Origin: Rhizobium mesoamericanum STM3625
GTDB lineage: Bacteria; Pseudomonadota; Alphaproteobacteria; Rhizobiales; Rhizobiaceae
Assembly (NCBI RefSeq): GCF_000312665.1
Contig: NZ_HF536772.1
Span: forward strand, 3,952,886 to 4,016,885
Direction: 5' to 3'
Length of the DNA: 64,000 nt
This document shows positions 31,844 through 40,470 of the stretch, piece by piece (position 1 is the first letter of the stretch; each line of letters starts with the position of its first letter). Under the pieces are notes generated by a model. It made no database searches, had not been told where the DNA came from, and worked only from the letters and a program-made list of their open reading frames with translations. A program made the translations under genes and the position numbers.

Positions 31844-33038
31844 CGTTACCAGCTACGGCGCCCTTCTAGACGGCGTCACGGACGACTCTGCCGCGATCCT
31901 TGCCGCTATTGCCTCGGACGGTCGGGCAGATATCCCTTATACGCCAACCGGCTTCGTTGCCGGGGATATCGACCTCTTTGCCGGCCAGAAGATCGTGGGC
32001 CACGGCAAGCCGACATGGAAGATCAAGGCAGGGGCATCTTGCGGCATAAGTCTCAAATGCTTCTCCGTCGATCGCAAGGCGAAGGTCTCCGAGATCACAT
32101 TCGACGGCTCCCTCGGCGGCGCGACGGCGATCAGGGCGGCAACGGCTAATGCGGTTGTGTTCAATCCCCGCCTACATGATCTCGCGTTCAAATACTGCGT
32201 TGAAGCGATCGGGGACGAGCCCAGCGCGTCGAATTGGGTCGTTGACATGTCCGTGACGGATAGCACGGCCTACTTCACCAAGGGGCGACAGGTCTACCTG
32301 CGGAGAACGCGCGGGTTCCTCAAGTGGGAAGATTTTCGCGTAGACCACACCTACAATACCTGGCAGACGCCTTGGGAAGGGGTGCGGCTGGAAGACGTGA
32401 TCGGCATCGATATTTGCCGTGTTGACGTGCTTGGCCCCACTCAGCCGACATCGACATATCAGCCTGCATCGATTGGGTTCTACCTGAAGGGCATCAACGG
32501 CAGTGGCAAGATGAGTGGCTACATCCATCGCCTGCTGGTGGATAATACGAGAGGCCCAGGCATCAAGATCGAGAATTTTGGTAACGTGAAGGGCGAGAAG
32601 CTGGAATCCTACCAGAACTATGGCCCCGGCATCGAACTGAATGGCGTCTTCAATTTCGCCTTCTCGGAGGTAAAAGCCTCTGGCATGGTCGGAACGGAAG
32701 CGCAGCAACCAAATGCTCCCGCAGATGTCAGCGGCATTTCACTTATTGGTTGCTCTCATGGCGATATCTCGGCGCCAGAATCTCTATTCAACACGGGCCA
32801 TGGCATCGTCGTAAAGAACAGCCTGTTCTGCAAGATCCGTGGCGGATGTTCCAACAGCAACACCAAGAACGGCTATGTGGAAGATGGGACATCAAACCGC
32901 AACCTGCTCGCAGACATGGATTCCCTGTCCAACGGCCTGAACTCAGCCGTTCAGATCGGATCGGCATCCACCATCAGAGATATAATGCCGAACGGAGGCA
33001 CAAGGACGGGGAAACTAACCGGAGCGGTAACGGTTTAG
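31836..33038 (+). CDS. Tailspike with parallel beta-helix (putative depolymerase)
   Basis: A 400-residue protein. YGALLDGVTDDSAAILAAIAS (residues 6-26) is the pectate-lyase/tailspike entry motif (DG..DDT.AI..AI). Many short repeated strand turns follow (IKIENFGNVKGEKLESYQN, GIELNGVFNFAFSEVKASG, ISLIGCSHGDISAPESLF), as in a right-handed beta helix. Likely binds and perhaps cleaves surface polysaccharide. Host-range determinant by inference; substrate not predictable. Confidence 0.75.
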   Translation: MSDVTSYGALLDGVTDDSAAILAAIASDGRADIPYTPTGFVAGDIDLFAGQKIVGHGKPTWKIKAGASCGISLKCFSVDRKAKVSEITFDGSLGGATAIRAATANAVVFNPRLHDLAFKYCVEAIGDEPSASNWVVDMSVTDSTAYFTKGRQVYLRRTRGFLKWEDFRVDHTYNTWQTPWEGVRLEDVIGIDICRVDVLGPTQPTSTYQPASIGFYLKGINGSGKMSGYIHRLLVDNTRGPGIKIENFGNVKGEKLESYQNYGPGIELNGVFNFAFSEVKASGMVGTEAQQPNAPADVSGISLIGCSHGDISAPESLFNTGHGIVVKNSLFCKIRGGCSNSNTKNGYVEDGTSNRNLLADMDSLSNGLNSAVQIGSASTIRDIMPNGGTRTGKLTGAVTV

Positions 33039-33095
33039 TTGCATATCAACTTATTTGCCGCTATAGGTGTCCTCTGTTAGAGGGCATCACACCAC

Positions 33096-34205
33096 ATGCA
33101 GAATAGAAACGTCGAGCTAGATGGCTTGCGCGGCCTGGCAGCGGTTGCGGTGGTATTTTACCACGCCGTTCTGGCCCCGATCGGCAGTTCACCGGCTGCC
33201 CTGTTGCAACCAATCCAGTCTCTGTCAACGATTCGGGATGCCGTAACTAAGGTGGCGCTGACGGTCGTTAACGGCCATAGCGCGGTCCTCCTCTTCTTCA
33301 TCTTGAGCGGGTTCGTTCTGACGCTATCGCTAGACAAGACTAATGGGAACGCCTTTTCGATCATCGTTAAATTCACCATCAGGCGGGTGTGCCGTCTATA
33401 TCCGTGCCTGATCGCTTCCTTGCTCCTGTTGTGGGCCGTATCGCTCATCTACCAAAGCGTAGGGGCAAAGTTCCAAGTGGTGACGATCGACGCGTTTCTT
33501 CAGAACGCCATTCTGGTGAAAAACGTCATGATCGGGCCCACGCATACGATCCAGGTCGAATTGCTGGTTATCCCGTTCATGCTCGCGATGTTTGCCACGC
33601 GGGCGGTGTTCGGAACTTGTGGCGTGCTGGCGTGGGTTGTCTACTCAGTCATTGCGATGGATTACCCGAACATGGTGCTGAACTTCCCGTACCTGGGTGA
33701 TTGGCTCGTTGCCTTTGCGTTCGGAATGCTGGTCGCGTCTCCGCTTGCCAAGAACCTCACAAAAGGAACAAGTGGCATTGGCATTGTGGTGTTGACCGTT
33801 GCTTTCGTCTTCTGCCGGCTGTTCTCGCCGCTACTGGATCATACCGCCGTGGTGACGCAGATAATCGCGGGAACATGGTTGGTGGCCGCGCTTTATTATT
33901 CGTCGTCAGATAGCTCGGTTCGGTCCTTCCTCGGTCACCCTACCGTCCAGTTGCTAGGCAAGATCAGCTACAGCCTTTATCTGATCAACGTCATTGTGAT
34001 GCTGGTCATCCTGTCGTTCTTGCATAACCCTCCGATTTATAGGGATATGCCGCTGGAGATTGGCCTTCTGGTTGGTCTGGCTACCACGCTATTATCGATC
34101 CCGGTCAGCATCCTGTTTGAGCGGTGGTTTGAGCAGGGCGGTGTCAATCTGGGCAGGCAATTAACGAAGCCACGCCGGCCGATGGCTTTTGCGGCAGCCG
34201 AGTAA
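33096..34205 (+). CDS. Acyltransferase 3 (OafA-like) membrane protein
   Basis: A 369-residue integral membrane acyltransferase. The N-terminal NVELDGLRGLAAVAVVFYHA is the family signature, with the key His in FYHA; R-rich FTIRRVCRLYPCLIA follows, then about ten membrane helices. Such enzymes O-acetylate surface polysaccharides. Located between tailspike and endolysin in a prophage, it likely changes the receptor (lysogenic conversion). It starts 57 bases after the tailspike stop, so it may have its own promoter; none was identified with confidence. Confidence 0.85.
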   Translation: MQNRNVELDGLRGLAAVAVVFYHAVLAPIGSSPAALLQPIQSLSTIRDAVTKVALTVVNGHSAVLLFFILSGFVLTLSLDKTNGNAFSIIVKFTIRRVCRLYPCLIASLLLLWAVSLIYQSVGAKFQVVTIDAFLQNAILVKNVMIGPTHTIQVELLVIPFMLAMFATRAVFGTCGVLAWVVYSVIAMDYPNMVLNFPYLGDWLVAFAFGMLVASPLAKNLTKGTSGIGIVVLTVAFVFCRLFSPLLDHTAVVTQIIAGTWLVAALYYSSSDSSVRSFLGHPTVQLLGKISYSLYLINVIVMLVILSFLHNPPIYRDMPLEIGLLVGLATTLLSIPVSILFERWFEQGGVNLGRQLTKPRRPMAFAAAE

Positions 34206-34208
34206 ATC

Positions 34209-34523
34209 TTAGATAGCGTCGTCGATGACGGCCTGATTGTGCTCGGCGTCTGTCATCTCGCGATACTGCCACTCACCTCGGACCTGTCGGCCCCAAAGCT
34301 CTGAATCGGCTGACCACCGGCCATTCTCAAGCCTCACCTTGCGGTAACGCGTGACACGGTGCCACTCCGAGGTGTCGCGCATGATGTTGATGTAGAGCAC
34401 AAAGGCTCCGATCAGCGCGAAAGCACAGGCGAGAAATAGACTGATGGCTTCGTTCGACATGGCGCGACCATAGACGAAGAAAAGTAATCCTACAATCTGG
34501 AGCGTTCCATGGACCGCAAGCAT
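34209..34523 (-). CDS. Small membrane protein, antisense to late genes
   Basis: A protein of 104 residues from ATG 34523, or 83 from ATG 34460. One or two hydrophobic segments (GTLQIVGLLFFVYG and AISLFLACAFALIGAFVLYI) precede a polar C-terminus (RVTRYRKVRLENGRWSADSELWGRQVRGEWQYREMTDAEHN). Convergent with the acyltransferase gene (3-base gap) and divergent from the endolysin. The longer start overlaps the endolysin start by 15 bases. Possibly a lysogen-expressed moron. Confidence 0.55.
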   Translation of the reverse strand: MLAVHGTLQIVGLLFFVYGRAMSNEAISLFLACAFALIGAFVLYINIMRDTSEWHRVTRYRKVRLENGRWSADSELWGRQVRGEWQYREMTDAEHNQAVIDDAI

Positions 34524-35165
34524 TTCTTTGATGCTGTGCGCGAGACGATCTTTGACGGCTCGCTGAAGCAATATCAGGTGGAGGGAATGGAGGCGTTGCT
34601 TGATGCCTGTTCCGAATTGCAGGTGGCTGATCAGCGTCACGTTGCCTATGTGCTCGCGACCCCAATGATTGAAACCGGCGGCTCGTTCGTGCCCATCGTC
34701 GAAAACCTGAACTATTCGGCGAACGCGCTGAAGGCCAAGTTCGGGGGTCGCATCTCGTCAACAGACGCCGATCGGTACGGACGTACATCCCAGCATGCCG
34801 CCAATCAGCCGGAGATCGCCAACCGCATCTATGGTGGGGACTGGGGCCGCACCCACCTAGGGAACACCGCCAGCACTGACGGATGGACGTTCCGAGGCCG
34901 TGGGCTTTGCCAGATAACCGGCCGTGCCAATTACGCCAAGTTCGGTGTAGTTAGTGACCCCGATCGCGCCGCAACTCTTCCGACGGCAGCCACTATCATG
35001 GTGCGCGGGATGCGGGACGGGTTGTTCACCTCCAAGAAACTCTCCGACTATCTGAACGATGCCGGCACGGACTACGTGAACGCACGCCGCATAATCAATG
35101 GTCTGGATCGTGCGGAGGAAATCGCAGGTTATGCGAAGAAATTCGAGGCGGCGCTCCATGCTTAA
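34509..35165 (+). CDS. Endolysin, GH19 chitinase-like
   Basis: A 218-residue GH19-type endolysin that cleaves peptidoglycan glycan strands at the end of infection. Family motifs: AYVLATPMIETGGSF (catalytic Glu region), GRTHLGNT and WTFRGRGLCQITGRANYAKFG (canonical RGRG..Q.TGR.NY). The C-terminal helical part (DAGTDYVNARRIINGLDRAEEIAGYAKKF) is also typical. No signal peptide, so export depends on the holin downstream. Overlaps the holin start by 8 bases. Confidence 0.85.
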   Translation: MDRKHFFDAVRETIFDGSLKQYQVEGMEALLDACSELQVADQRHVAYVLATPMIETGGSFVPIVENLNYSANALKAKFGGRISSTDADRYGRTSQHAANQPEIANRIYGGDWGRTHLGNTASTDGWTFRGRGLCQITGRANYAKFGVVSDPDRAATLPTAATIMVRGMRDGLFTSKKLSDYLNDAGTDYVNARRIINGLDRAEEIAGYAKKFEAALHA

Positions 35166-35403
35166 CTACATCAAGCGCAGCACCCTCAAGCGCGAGGCTT
35201 CCTCGATCCTCATGCTGTGGCTCCTCGGCATGTCGACTTATGTGATCATAGTCAGCAGCGAGCCGATCAAGGTGCAGATCCTAGAGAGCTTCATCTATCC
35301 CATCGGGCTTATTTTCGCCGGTGCGTTCGGCCTTGACTGGATCAGCAAGCAAACAACCATCGCCGGTCCCGCGACCGCCAAGAAAGAAGAGGATGCTGGT
35401 TGA
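35158..35403 (+). CDS. Holin-like membrane protein
   Basis: An 81-residue protein with two membrane helices (SSILMLWLLGMSTYVIIVSS and FIYPIGLIFAGAFGLDWIS), a basic N-terminus and a charged C-terminus (AKKEEDAG), following the endolysin and preceding the spanins. Size, topology and position match holins. The ATG at 35158 overlaps the endolysin end. Confidence 0.7.
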   Translation: MLNYIKRSTLKREASSILMLWLLGMSTYVIIVSSEPIKVQILESFIYPIGLIFAGAFGLDWISKQTTIAGPATAKKEEDAG

Positions 35404-35765
35404 TGCCCTCCTTCCTCCTCGGCCCTTTGGGTAAGCTTGCGGGTGTGGTCTTGATCGTCCTGGCTGCCTTCCTCGGGTTCCGTCTGTGGCTTGCCTCCCA
35501 CGATACGGCGATCCTTTCCGGCTACGTCCTGTTGTCCGAAAAGACAGCGGCAGAAGCAAAGGCTGCCGAGATTGAACGTCAACGCGATGCGGCCTCCCAA
35601 GCGCTGGACGAGCACCGCAAACGGCTGGCTGCTGCCGAGGCTTCACAGCAAGCGGCGAAAGACACCCTTGAGAGCGAGATCAAAGCCTATGAGCTTCAGC
35701 TATCCGAAAAGAACCGTGCTTGCCTTGCTGATGCTGCCGATCGGGATTTCATCCTGCACCACTGA
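35403..35765 (+). CDS. Inner-membrane spanin (Rz-like)
   Basis: A 120-residue protein: an N-terminal membrane anchor (residues 8-30, LGKLAGVVLIVLAAFLGFRLWLA) followed by a long periplasmic coiled coil (residues 45-105). This is the i-spanin layout. The outer-membrane partner starts inside its 3' end in another frame, the overlapping Rz/Rz1 pattern. Acts after endolysin to fuse inner and outer membranes. Confidence 0.75.
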   Translation: MPSFLLGPLGKLAGVVLIVLAAFLGFRLWLASHDTAILSGYVLLSEKTAAEAKAAEIERQRDAASQALDEHRKRLAAAEASQQAAKDTLESEIKAYELQLSEKNRACLADAADRDFILHH

Positions 35766-35994
35766 CCGGCTTAAGAAATCAGCCACAGTCCAAGGAAAGA
35801 TCGCCGCCGGAATTAATCTTCCTGCCTGGCCTGATGATTGCCGCGAGCTAGAAGCTCATGCTTCGGTCGACGTTGGTTCAGAATTGCGTTCAGTACTCGT
35901 CAGGGAACGAAGCGCCTTGGATCGACAGAACGCACGCACGGGGCGTTGTGCGGCGTTCTATGACGATGTGCAAAACAAATACGCCGGCCGATAA
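35716..35994 (+). CDS. Outer-membrane spanin lipoprotein (Rz1-like)
   Basis: A 92-residue frame from GTG 35716, shifted relative to the i-spanin and overlapping its last 50 bases. The signal LALLMLPIGISSC gives a lipobox-like site with Cys near residue 14, then TTDRLKKSATVQ and a soluble helical domain. It is longer than lambda Rz1 but normal for many rhizobial o-spanins. No good ATG is available; GTG is the only start that yields a signal sequence. Confidence 0.65.
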   Translation: MLALLMLPIGISSCTTDRLKKSATVQGKIAAGINLPAWPDDCRELEAHASVDVGSELRSVLVRERSALDRQNARTGRCAAFYDDVQNKYAGR

Positions 35995-36032
35995 AGCCAT
36001 AGCATTGAAGAGCAGTTGAAGGGGCCGGGGAA

Positions 36033-36380
36033 TTGACGCCAACGGACGAAGGTACGATGCATCGAGAAATCGGCATGCTAACGGCGAAGGTCGATATGAT
36101 CCTCGAGGGGATACGACGATCGGAAGAGAAGGCAGACGTTAGCCGTGCCTCGACGCATAGGCGCATGGACGAGATTGTCGATCGCGTGAGCAAGATGGAA
36201 CTCTCAACTGCTTCGGTTCAAGACGATGTCAAAGAAATGAAGCCTACGGTAGAGGAAGTGCAGCGCTGGAAACTCATGGGGCTCGGAGCGCTCGGGGTTA
36301 TAGGGATAGCCGGTGTAGCGCTCGGCGTGACGTTCGCCGATGTGATCCGCCGTATCCTGATGGCGGCCTTTGGTCGCTGA
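36033..36380 (+). CDS. DUF1515-family protein
   Basis: A 115-residue protein (or 107 from ATG 36057). The MHREIGMLTAKVDMILEGIRRSEEK coiled coil with STHRRMDEIVDRVSKME is characteristic of DUF1515, and a C-terminal membrane helix follows (LGALGVIGIAGVALGVTFADVI). The family is found in rhizobial chromosomes and prophages, often near lysis genes. TTG 36033 is the outer start; ATG 36057 fits the family N-terminus better. Function unknown. Confidence 0.7.
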   Translation: MTPTDEGTMHREIGMLTAKVDMILEGIRRSEEKADVSRASTHRRMDEIVDRVSKMELSTASVQDDVKEMKPTVEEVQRWKLMGLGALGVIGIAGVALGVTFADVIRRILMAAFGR

Positions 36381-36451
36381 TTAGAAAATCCTTATAAACG
36401 TCTTGACTCTCCGGTTTGAATCCTCACCTGATTCGGCCGGAGGAAATGCGT

Positions 36452-36793
36452 ATGGCAGAGTACATAGGTGAACACATCAGTATCAGAGACTGCATCGTCT
36501 GCGTTGAGAAGCGGAACGGCGTGAACATGCGCCGGCACTCAACCTTGGCGGATCTGGCTTACAGCCTTCTCTACCGCTGGCCGGAGGATCATCGAGGCAA
36601 GGAGTGGGTGGTTGCCCAGACCATGTGCCTGGAGGCGATGGAAGGCCCCAGAGATCCGGAGCAGGCGAGGGCGGCATTCGTAGCCGCGGCAATGGCTGCC
36701 GAGATGCTGATGGTCAAGGAAGAGTATATCCAGCAGCGGCCGGAGAGGCGCCCAACTAAAGGCAAGCGCGGTCAGGCTTCAACGACCCTCTGA
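36452..36793 (+). CDS. DUF982-family protein
   Basis: A 113-residue protein of DUF982, a small family expanded in Rhizobiales. Typical features: STLADLAYSLLYRWPEDHRG, MCLEAMEGPRDPEQARAAFVAAAMAAEM. The ATG at 36452 lies 8 bases after GGAGG. It is close to the attachment site and not part of the lysis cassette, so it is likely cargo. Function unknown. Confidence 0.75.
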   Translation: MAEYIGEHISIRDCIVCVEKRNGVNMRRHSTLADLAYSLLYRWPEDHRGKEWVVAQTMCLEAMEGPRDPEQARAAFVAAAMAAEMLMVKEEYIQQRPERRPTKGKRGQASTTL

Positions 36794-37084
36794 CCTCGGC
36801 GTCATCACCTCGTGGCACAGCTCCCAGTATTCCTCGACCTTCTGTGTCGCCTGTCTCGCCGTGTCCACATAGCCGGCATTAGGCGTCGGTGGCTTGCCCA
36901 TGCAGGTCCGAGGCCATGAGCCTGCCCAGTGCCATTTGCCTTTGGTCGTGCCGTTCGTCTCTTTCCTGATCCTGCCCAGATACGCGGTGCCGTCGAGGCC
37001 GGTGAAGTCAAGATCGGTCGGCGGGTCCTTGTCGTCGATCTTGGTTGGGCGCCATTTGTATTTGGGTTGGTAGGGTGTCATCAT
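36779..37084 (-). CDS. Phage/cargo hypothetical protein
   Basis: A 101-residue protein convergent with the DUF982 gene (15-base overlap). KYKWRPTKIDDKDPPTDLDFTGLDGTAYLGRI and KGKWHWAGSWP suggest a small beta domain often seen in rhizobial prophage ends; the C-terminus is helical. Tandem ATGs at 37084 and 37081. Function unknown. Confidence 0.6.
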   Translation of the reverse strand: MMTPYQPKYKWRPTKIDDKDPPTDLDFTGLDGTAYLGRIRKETNGTTKGKWHWAGSWPRTCMGKPPTPNAGYVDTARQATQKVEEYWELCHEVMTPRSEGR

Positions 37085-37236
37085 CCTGCAAGACTACCGA
37101 TATCCACAGACGGCGAAAACTGTGGATCTCATTTTAACAGTTTGCCCTTGACGGCACTGGAATCGTTGGGTGATTTCGAGCGTCATTTTACAGGGGCACT
37201 TCGCGCATAGGCTTGATTTTGCTCACCATGCGATGG

Positions 37237-37283
<47 letters not shown>

Positions 37284-38215
37284 GATATCCCTTTATTGTT
37301 CAAGCGCGCTTATTTTCAAGAGAGAATTCTCGCTCGATTGCGCAACCCAAAATGTCCGGTAATGTTTCGATTGGAGCGAAGATTCCCGAGGAATTCCCGA
37401 AGAACAATTGGCCGTTGCTTGACCCATATGTTGACACCTTTCGGAAACACTAGATTGGGTCGTCTCTCGGGCGTTTCCTCGACTTTCGGCGGTTCCTCGA
37501 CGTAGGGTGTGCCCCCTATTCCAACACCAATTGGCTTGATGAAGACCAAACAGAAAAGGCGCTTTGATCGAGTGCCGAAAAGGTTTGCCACGGGCCGCCG
37601 ATATGCCAGCCCATAGCCCTACAACAGTGATGTCGACACCCCGAGGGCCAAGACGAACTCCTGTCGCTGTGGAGCGCAGCCCGGTGGCCCGCCGAGCAGC
37701 CGCTTGGATCATGAAGCTGACCCATCATGAGTTCTACACTCTGGCCAAGAAGAGGGCAGTTGCGGTTCAACCGACGAAGCCGGGCTGGCCGGAATTTCGA
37801 GATCGAAGCCCCCGTCATGCGGCCGGGTCAACAATGCCTCTCGCCGACTAATCCAGCCTGGTTCCCCATCTAGTGCCATCTGGTCAACTCTCGCGTAATC
37901 CACTCGCATCTGCATCAGCGCAGATTCTGATGGCATAACCGCTCTTGTCGGGCTGTCAGACATAAACCCGCCCTTTGCACCGCCCATTAAAGGGCAACGC
38001 TTCCCCGAAAGGAGCTAGTGTGGCGGGTTGGCGCTTCCTCCTGGCGTTTTGCACTTCGAAAGGTCGCGGGCTTCCTTCAGTTAATTGACATCGTGGACGA
38101 TTGAAGCGACGCTAATTAATAGTGATTCGGATCGTTATTCGCTTCCTTCAAAGCGATCCACTCGTCACGTGCGTCAGTCCCTCCGAGTCGAAAGAGCTAT
38201 CAGAGGAGATACGCT
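37284..38215. other. 932-bp gene-poor host DNA next to attR
   Basis: Several overlapping frames are open, but none has a recognisable protein character, a good ribosome site or a known motif. A minus-strand frame (37,709-37,963, beginning MSDSPTRAVMPSESALMQMRVDYARVDQM, shown in part) is the most protein-like, at low confidence. The stretch may be decayed genes left by earlier integrations at the same tRNA. Confidence 0.4.
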
Positions 38216-38863
38216 ATGATACCTTCCAGTCTCTTTTACGATTTCGTTGATGCCCAAGTCGCGTTCAAAGTCGTGCAGAGGAACCTTAATAGTCCTAACT
38301 TGGTATTCAGCGTGCCACGAGCGAAAGATGGGCAACTCCGGTTAACGATGCTTGGAAGTCAAGCCCTCGTTGGTTCGCCCGATGCTGTCCTGGCACGCCT
38401 AAACGCGCTTCTCTGCGAAGACTCCAAGCGTCAGCCTCAGAAGTTTTCTCTTAGACAGGCTACCGCTGGCGGTAAGCTCATCAGTTATCTGATCCTTCCG
38501 GAGGCCGACAGGGGCAAGCAGATGGGTATGCCAGAAGAAATATCTGGCGAATGTCGTATCATGCCTGCCGACTATCCGAATGGTGAACGGGAGACGGCGG
38601 TAGTAAGTGCACTTGTTGCACAGAAACGAAGCTTCCATCTTATGGAAATGGTCGGCAAAGATAGCTTCCAGGAGATTGGTCGACTGTCGCCGCACGCCCT
38701 GCCGAGAGAAATCCACGAAAAACTGGCGGCGAATGGCTTCTATGAGGAAAGCTTCGTGAGCCTCTATGGCGAGGAAGCCTTCGAAGAGGCTCGATTGAAG
38801 CTAAAAGAGACCTGGAATAACTGGACTGCCGCCAATCTCGACGTCCGACACGCCCCTCATTAA
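38216..38863 (+). CDS. Hypothetical protein
   Basis: A 215-residue soluble protein of unknown function. FYDFVDAQVAFKVVQRNLNSPNLVFSV, LTMLGSQALVGSPDAVLARL and EEISGECRIMPADYPNG suggest mixed alpha/beta structure, and the C-terminal region (SLYGEEAFEEARLKLKETWNNW) is helical. AGAGGAGATACGCT precedes the ATG, a good ribosome site. No signal peptide or membrane helix. It stands alone, with over 300 bases on both sides. Confidence 0.65.
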   Translation: MIPSSLFYDFVDAQVAFKVVQRNLNSPNLVFSVPRAKDGQLRLTMLGSQALVGSPDAVLARLNALLCEDSKRQPQKFSLRQATAGGKLISYLILPEADRGKQMGMPEEISGECRIMPADYPNGERETAVVSALVAQKRSFHLMEMVGKDSFQEIGRLSPHALPREIHEKLAANGFYEESFVSLYGEEAFEEARLKLKETWNNWTAANLDVRHAPH

Positions 38864-39205
38864 GAGAATGCTCCCACCCGGAAGTCCAGCGAATCTGGAA
38901 AAATGGAACACTTAGTCAACGTGGAAAAACGCGAAGATTAAAGTGGTTCCGCAGACCGCGAAACTGAAAGTTCCGAGCGAGCGTAAGTGATTGGCAGGGC
39001 GCGGATAAGGACGCGATACGGTTCTAAGGGCAAGCCAAACGTCAGCTGACGACTGCTGTGTAGGCCCAGTGTCCGGTGAACCGAACCTCCTCTTCCTACA
39101 TGGCTTCTACGAACAGAAAGCGCTCGGCCGTTCGGCCTTCACCACAACACCTTCGGAAGGCAGCCTGCCCCTTCAAAGCATTGCTGCAAAATAATACGCA
39201 CCCCT
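38864..39205. other. Intergenic interval (342 bp)
   Basis: No gene, RNA or clear terminator recognised. CGTCAGCTGACG at about 39,041-39,052 is a short palindrome of unknown meaning. Confidence 0.35.
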
Positions 39206-39898
39206 TTAGCGCATCGCTCCAATGAGCCGGGCGAACTCCCGTTCGGGAACACCGTAAGCATCACCCGCGAACGCTTGTAAAGCTTGGCGATCTCGTATGG
39301 TTATCTGCCCCCTTTCGGCAACGATTAGGCGATGGCCCTCAAGAATATGGAGCGCTGTCGTCACGCTTGGACGTCTCACGTTGAGCAGTGCCGCCAAGAA
39401 GTCATGCGTAACGGGCAGCCGATCGCCAGCCGTGCGGTCGTGAACCATCAATAGCGATCGCGCTAGCCGTTCATCTATGCGGTGAGTGGCATTCGTAAGG
39501 GCAGTGTAGGCCGTTTGGACAAACAGCGTCTGCGCGTAACGGCTGAGGAGCTTTCGCATCGTGCGGCTTTCGATAAGGGCCGCAAACAGGTGTTCGTTTC
39601 TAATCCGATGAGCACTCCCTTCAACCTGCATGAATACTTTGAAGGGTGCTTGATCGTCTTCAAAGAGACTGTTTGGAGGCGACATTCCCTCGCGGCCGAA
39701 AATCCCCACTTCGACGGACTTTCCGGATGGCGAAACAGCCATGATCGAGCCAATGCCTGACTCCGGAAAATAGCTGAAATCTTGAGGCTGATTGGGCTCG
39801 GAAAGCACTGTTAGGCGCGGTAGGTCGATTGACTCCAGATTCTTCTGCAGGCGCTCGCGGTCGTCGTTTTCGAGAAGATTAAGAATCCTGTTGAACAT
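39206..39898 (-). CDS. Crp/Fnr-family transcriptional regulator
   Basis: A 230-residue regulator. The N-terminal beta-roll (LSEPNQPQDFSYFPESGIGSIMAVSPSGKSVEVGIFGREGM, residues 32-72) has the cNMP-binding fold, but without the R-S phosphate-binding cassette of true CRP. The C-terminal HTH_Crp (residues 165-205) includes LPVTHDFLAALLNVRRPSVTTALHILEGHRLI. The absence of Cys at FNR positions argues against oxygen sensing by an Fe-S cluster. Alphaproteobacteria carry many such stress regulators. Ligand unknown; it has no neighbouring operon partner. Confidence 0.82.
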   Translation of the reverse strand: MFNRILNLLENDDRERLQKNLESIDLPRLTVLSEPNQPQDFSYFPESGIGSIMAVSPSGKSVEVGIFGREGMSPPNSLFEDDQAPFKVFMQVEGSAHRIRNEHLFAALIESRTMRKLLSRYAQTLFVQTAYTALTNATHRIDERLARSLLMVHDRTAGDRLPVTHDFLAALLNVRRPSVTTALHILEGHRLIVAERGQITIRDRQALQAFAGDAYGVPEREFARLIGAMR

Positions 39899-40470
39899 TG
39901 CATTCCTGCACGCACCGTCTCACCAAGGATAATATTCACCACCGCAGCACACTTCCAATCCGGAACACGGCGACCTCTTCTTTGTTCCAACAGCGGGAAC
40001 CGCCGCGCGACCCTATCTTCCTCCAATTACGCATCCTCTCATCCGCCGATCCCCAAGTTCTCTGCATTCCAGGTGCGTGGAGCCATTTGCTGAGGCGGTT
40101 GGGCGGTGGACGGCCATTATTTTCAATACATAACGCACCGTCGGAGGGCGTAACTGGGAGCGGGTCTGCCACGCTGCAGCTAGTGCAGTTGCCGGTGGGG
40201 GGCGGGCGACAGCATTTCCACCGCCGCGTTGGCAATGATCGCCAGCTGTTCCCAACCGCCCATGCTCCGTAGCGGCCCATTTATGGGCTGTATTGAGGTA
40301 ACGATGCACCGTGCTCGGTTTGGGAGAGTGGTTGTCAGACGCTTGTTCGATTCCTCAACCCCCTGTGCAACGTAGTTCACCGATTTTGGTCGGGCGCTTC
40401 GGTGGGCACGATCAGAGGTTTCGTCCGTCAAGACAAGCGGCGTCGATAGCCCTGGTTCACGACCACCACT
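39899..40470. other. Gene-poor interval (572 bp)
   Basis: Open frames on both strands are Arg/Pro/Ser-rich mutual shadows without known motifs. It contains the presumed promoter of the Crp-type gene near 39,900-39,960. Nothing else supported. Confidence 0.35.

Noticed and set aside
37163-37190. GGGTGATTTCGAGCG resembling a tRNA-Lys 5' end near attR
   Set aside because: Only the first eight bases match; no D arm or anticodon stem can be formed and the spacing to the 3' half is wrong. Likely coincidence.
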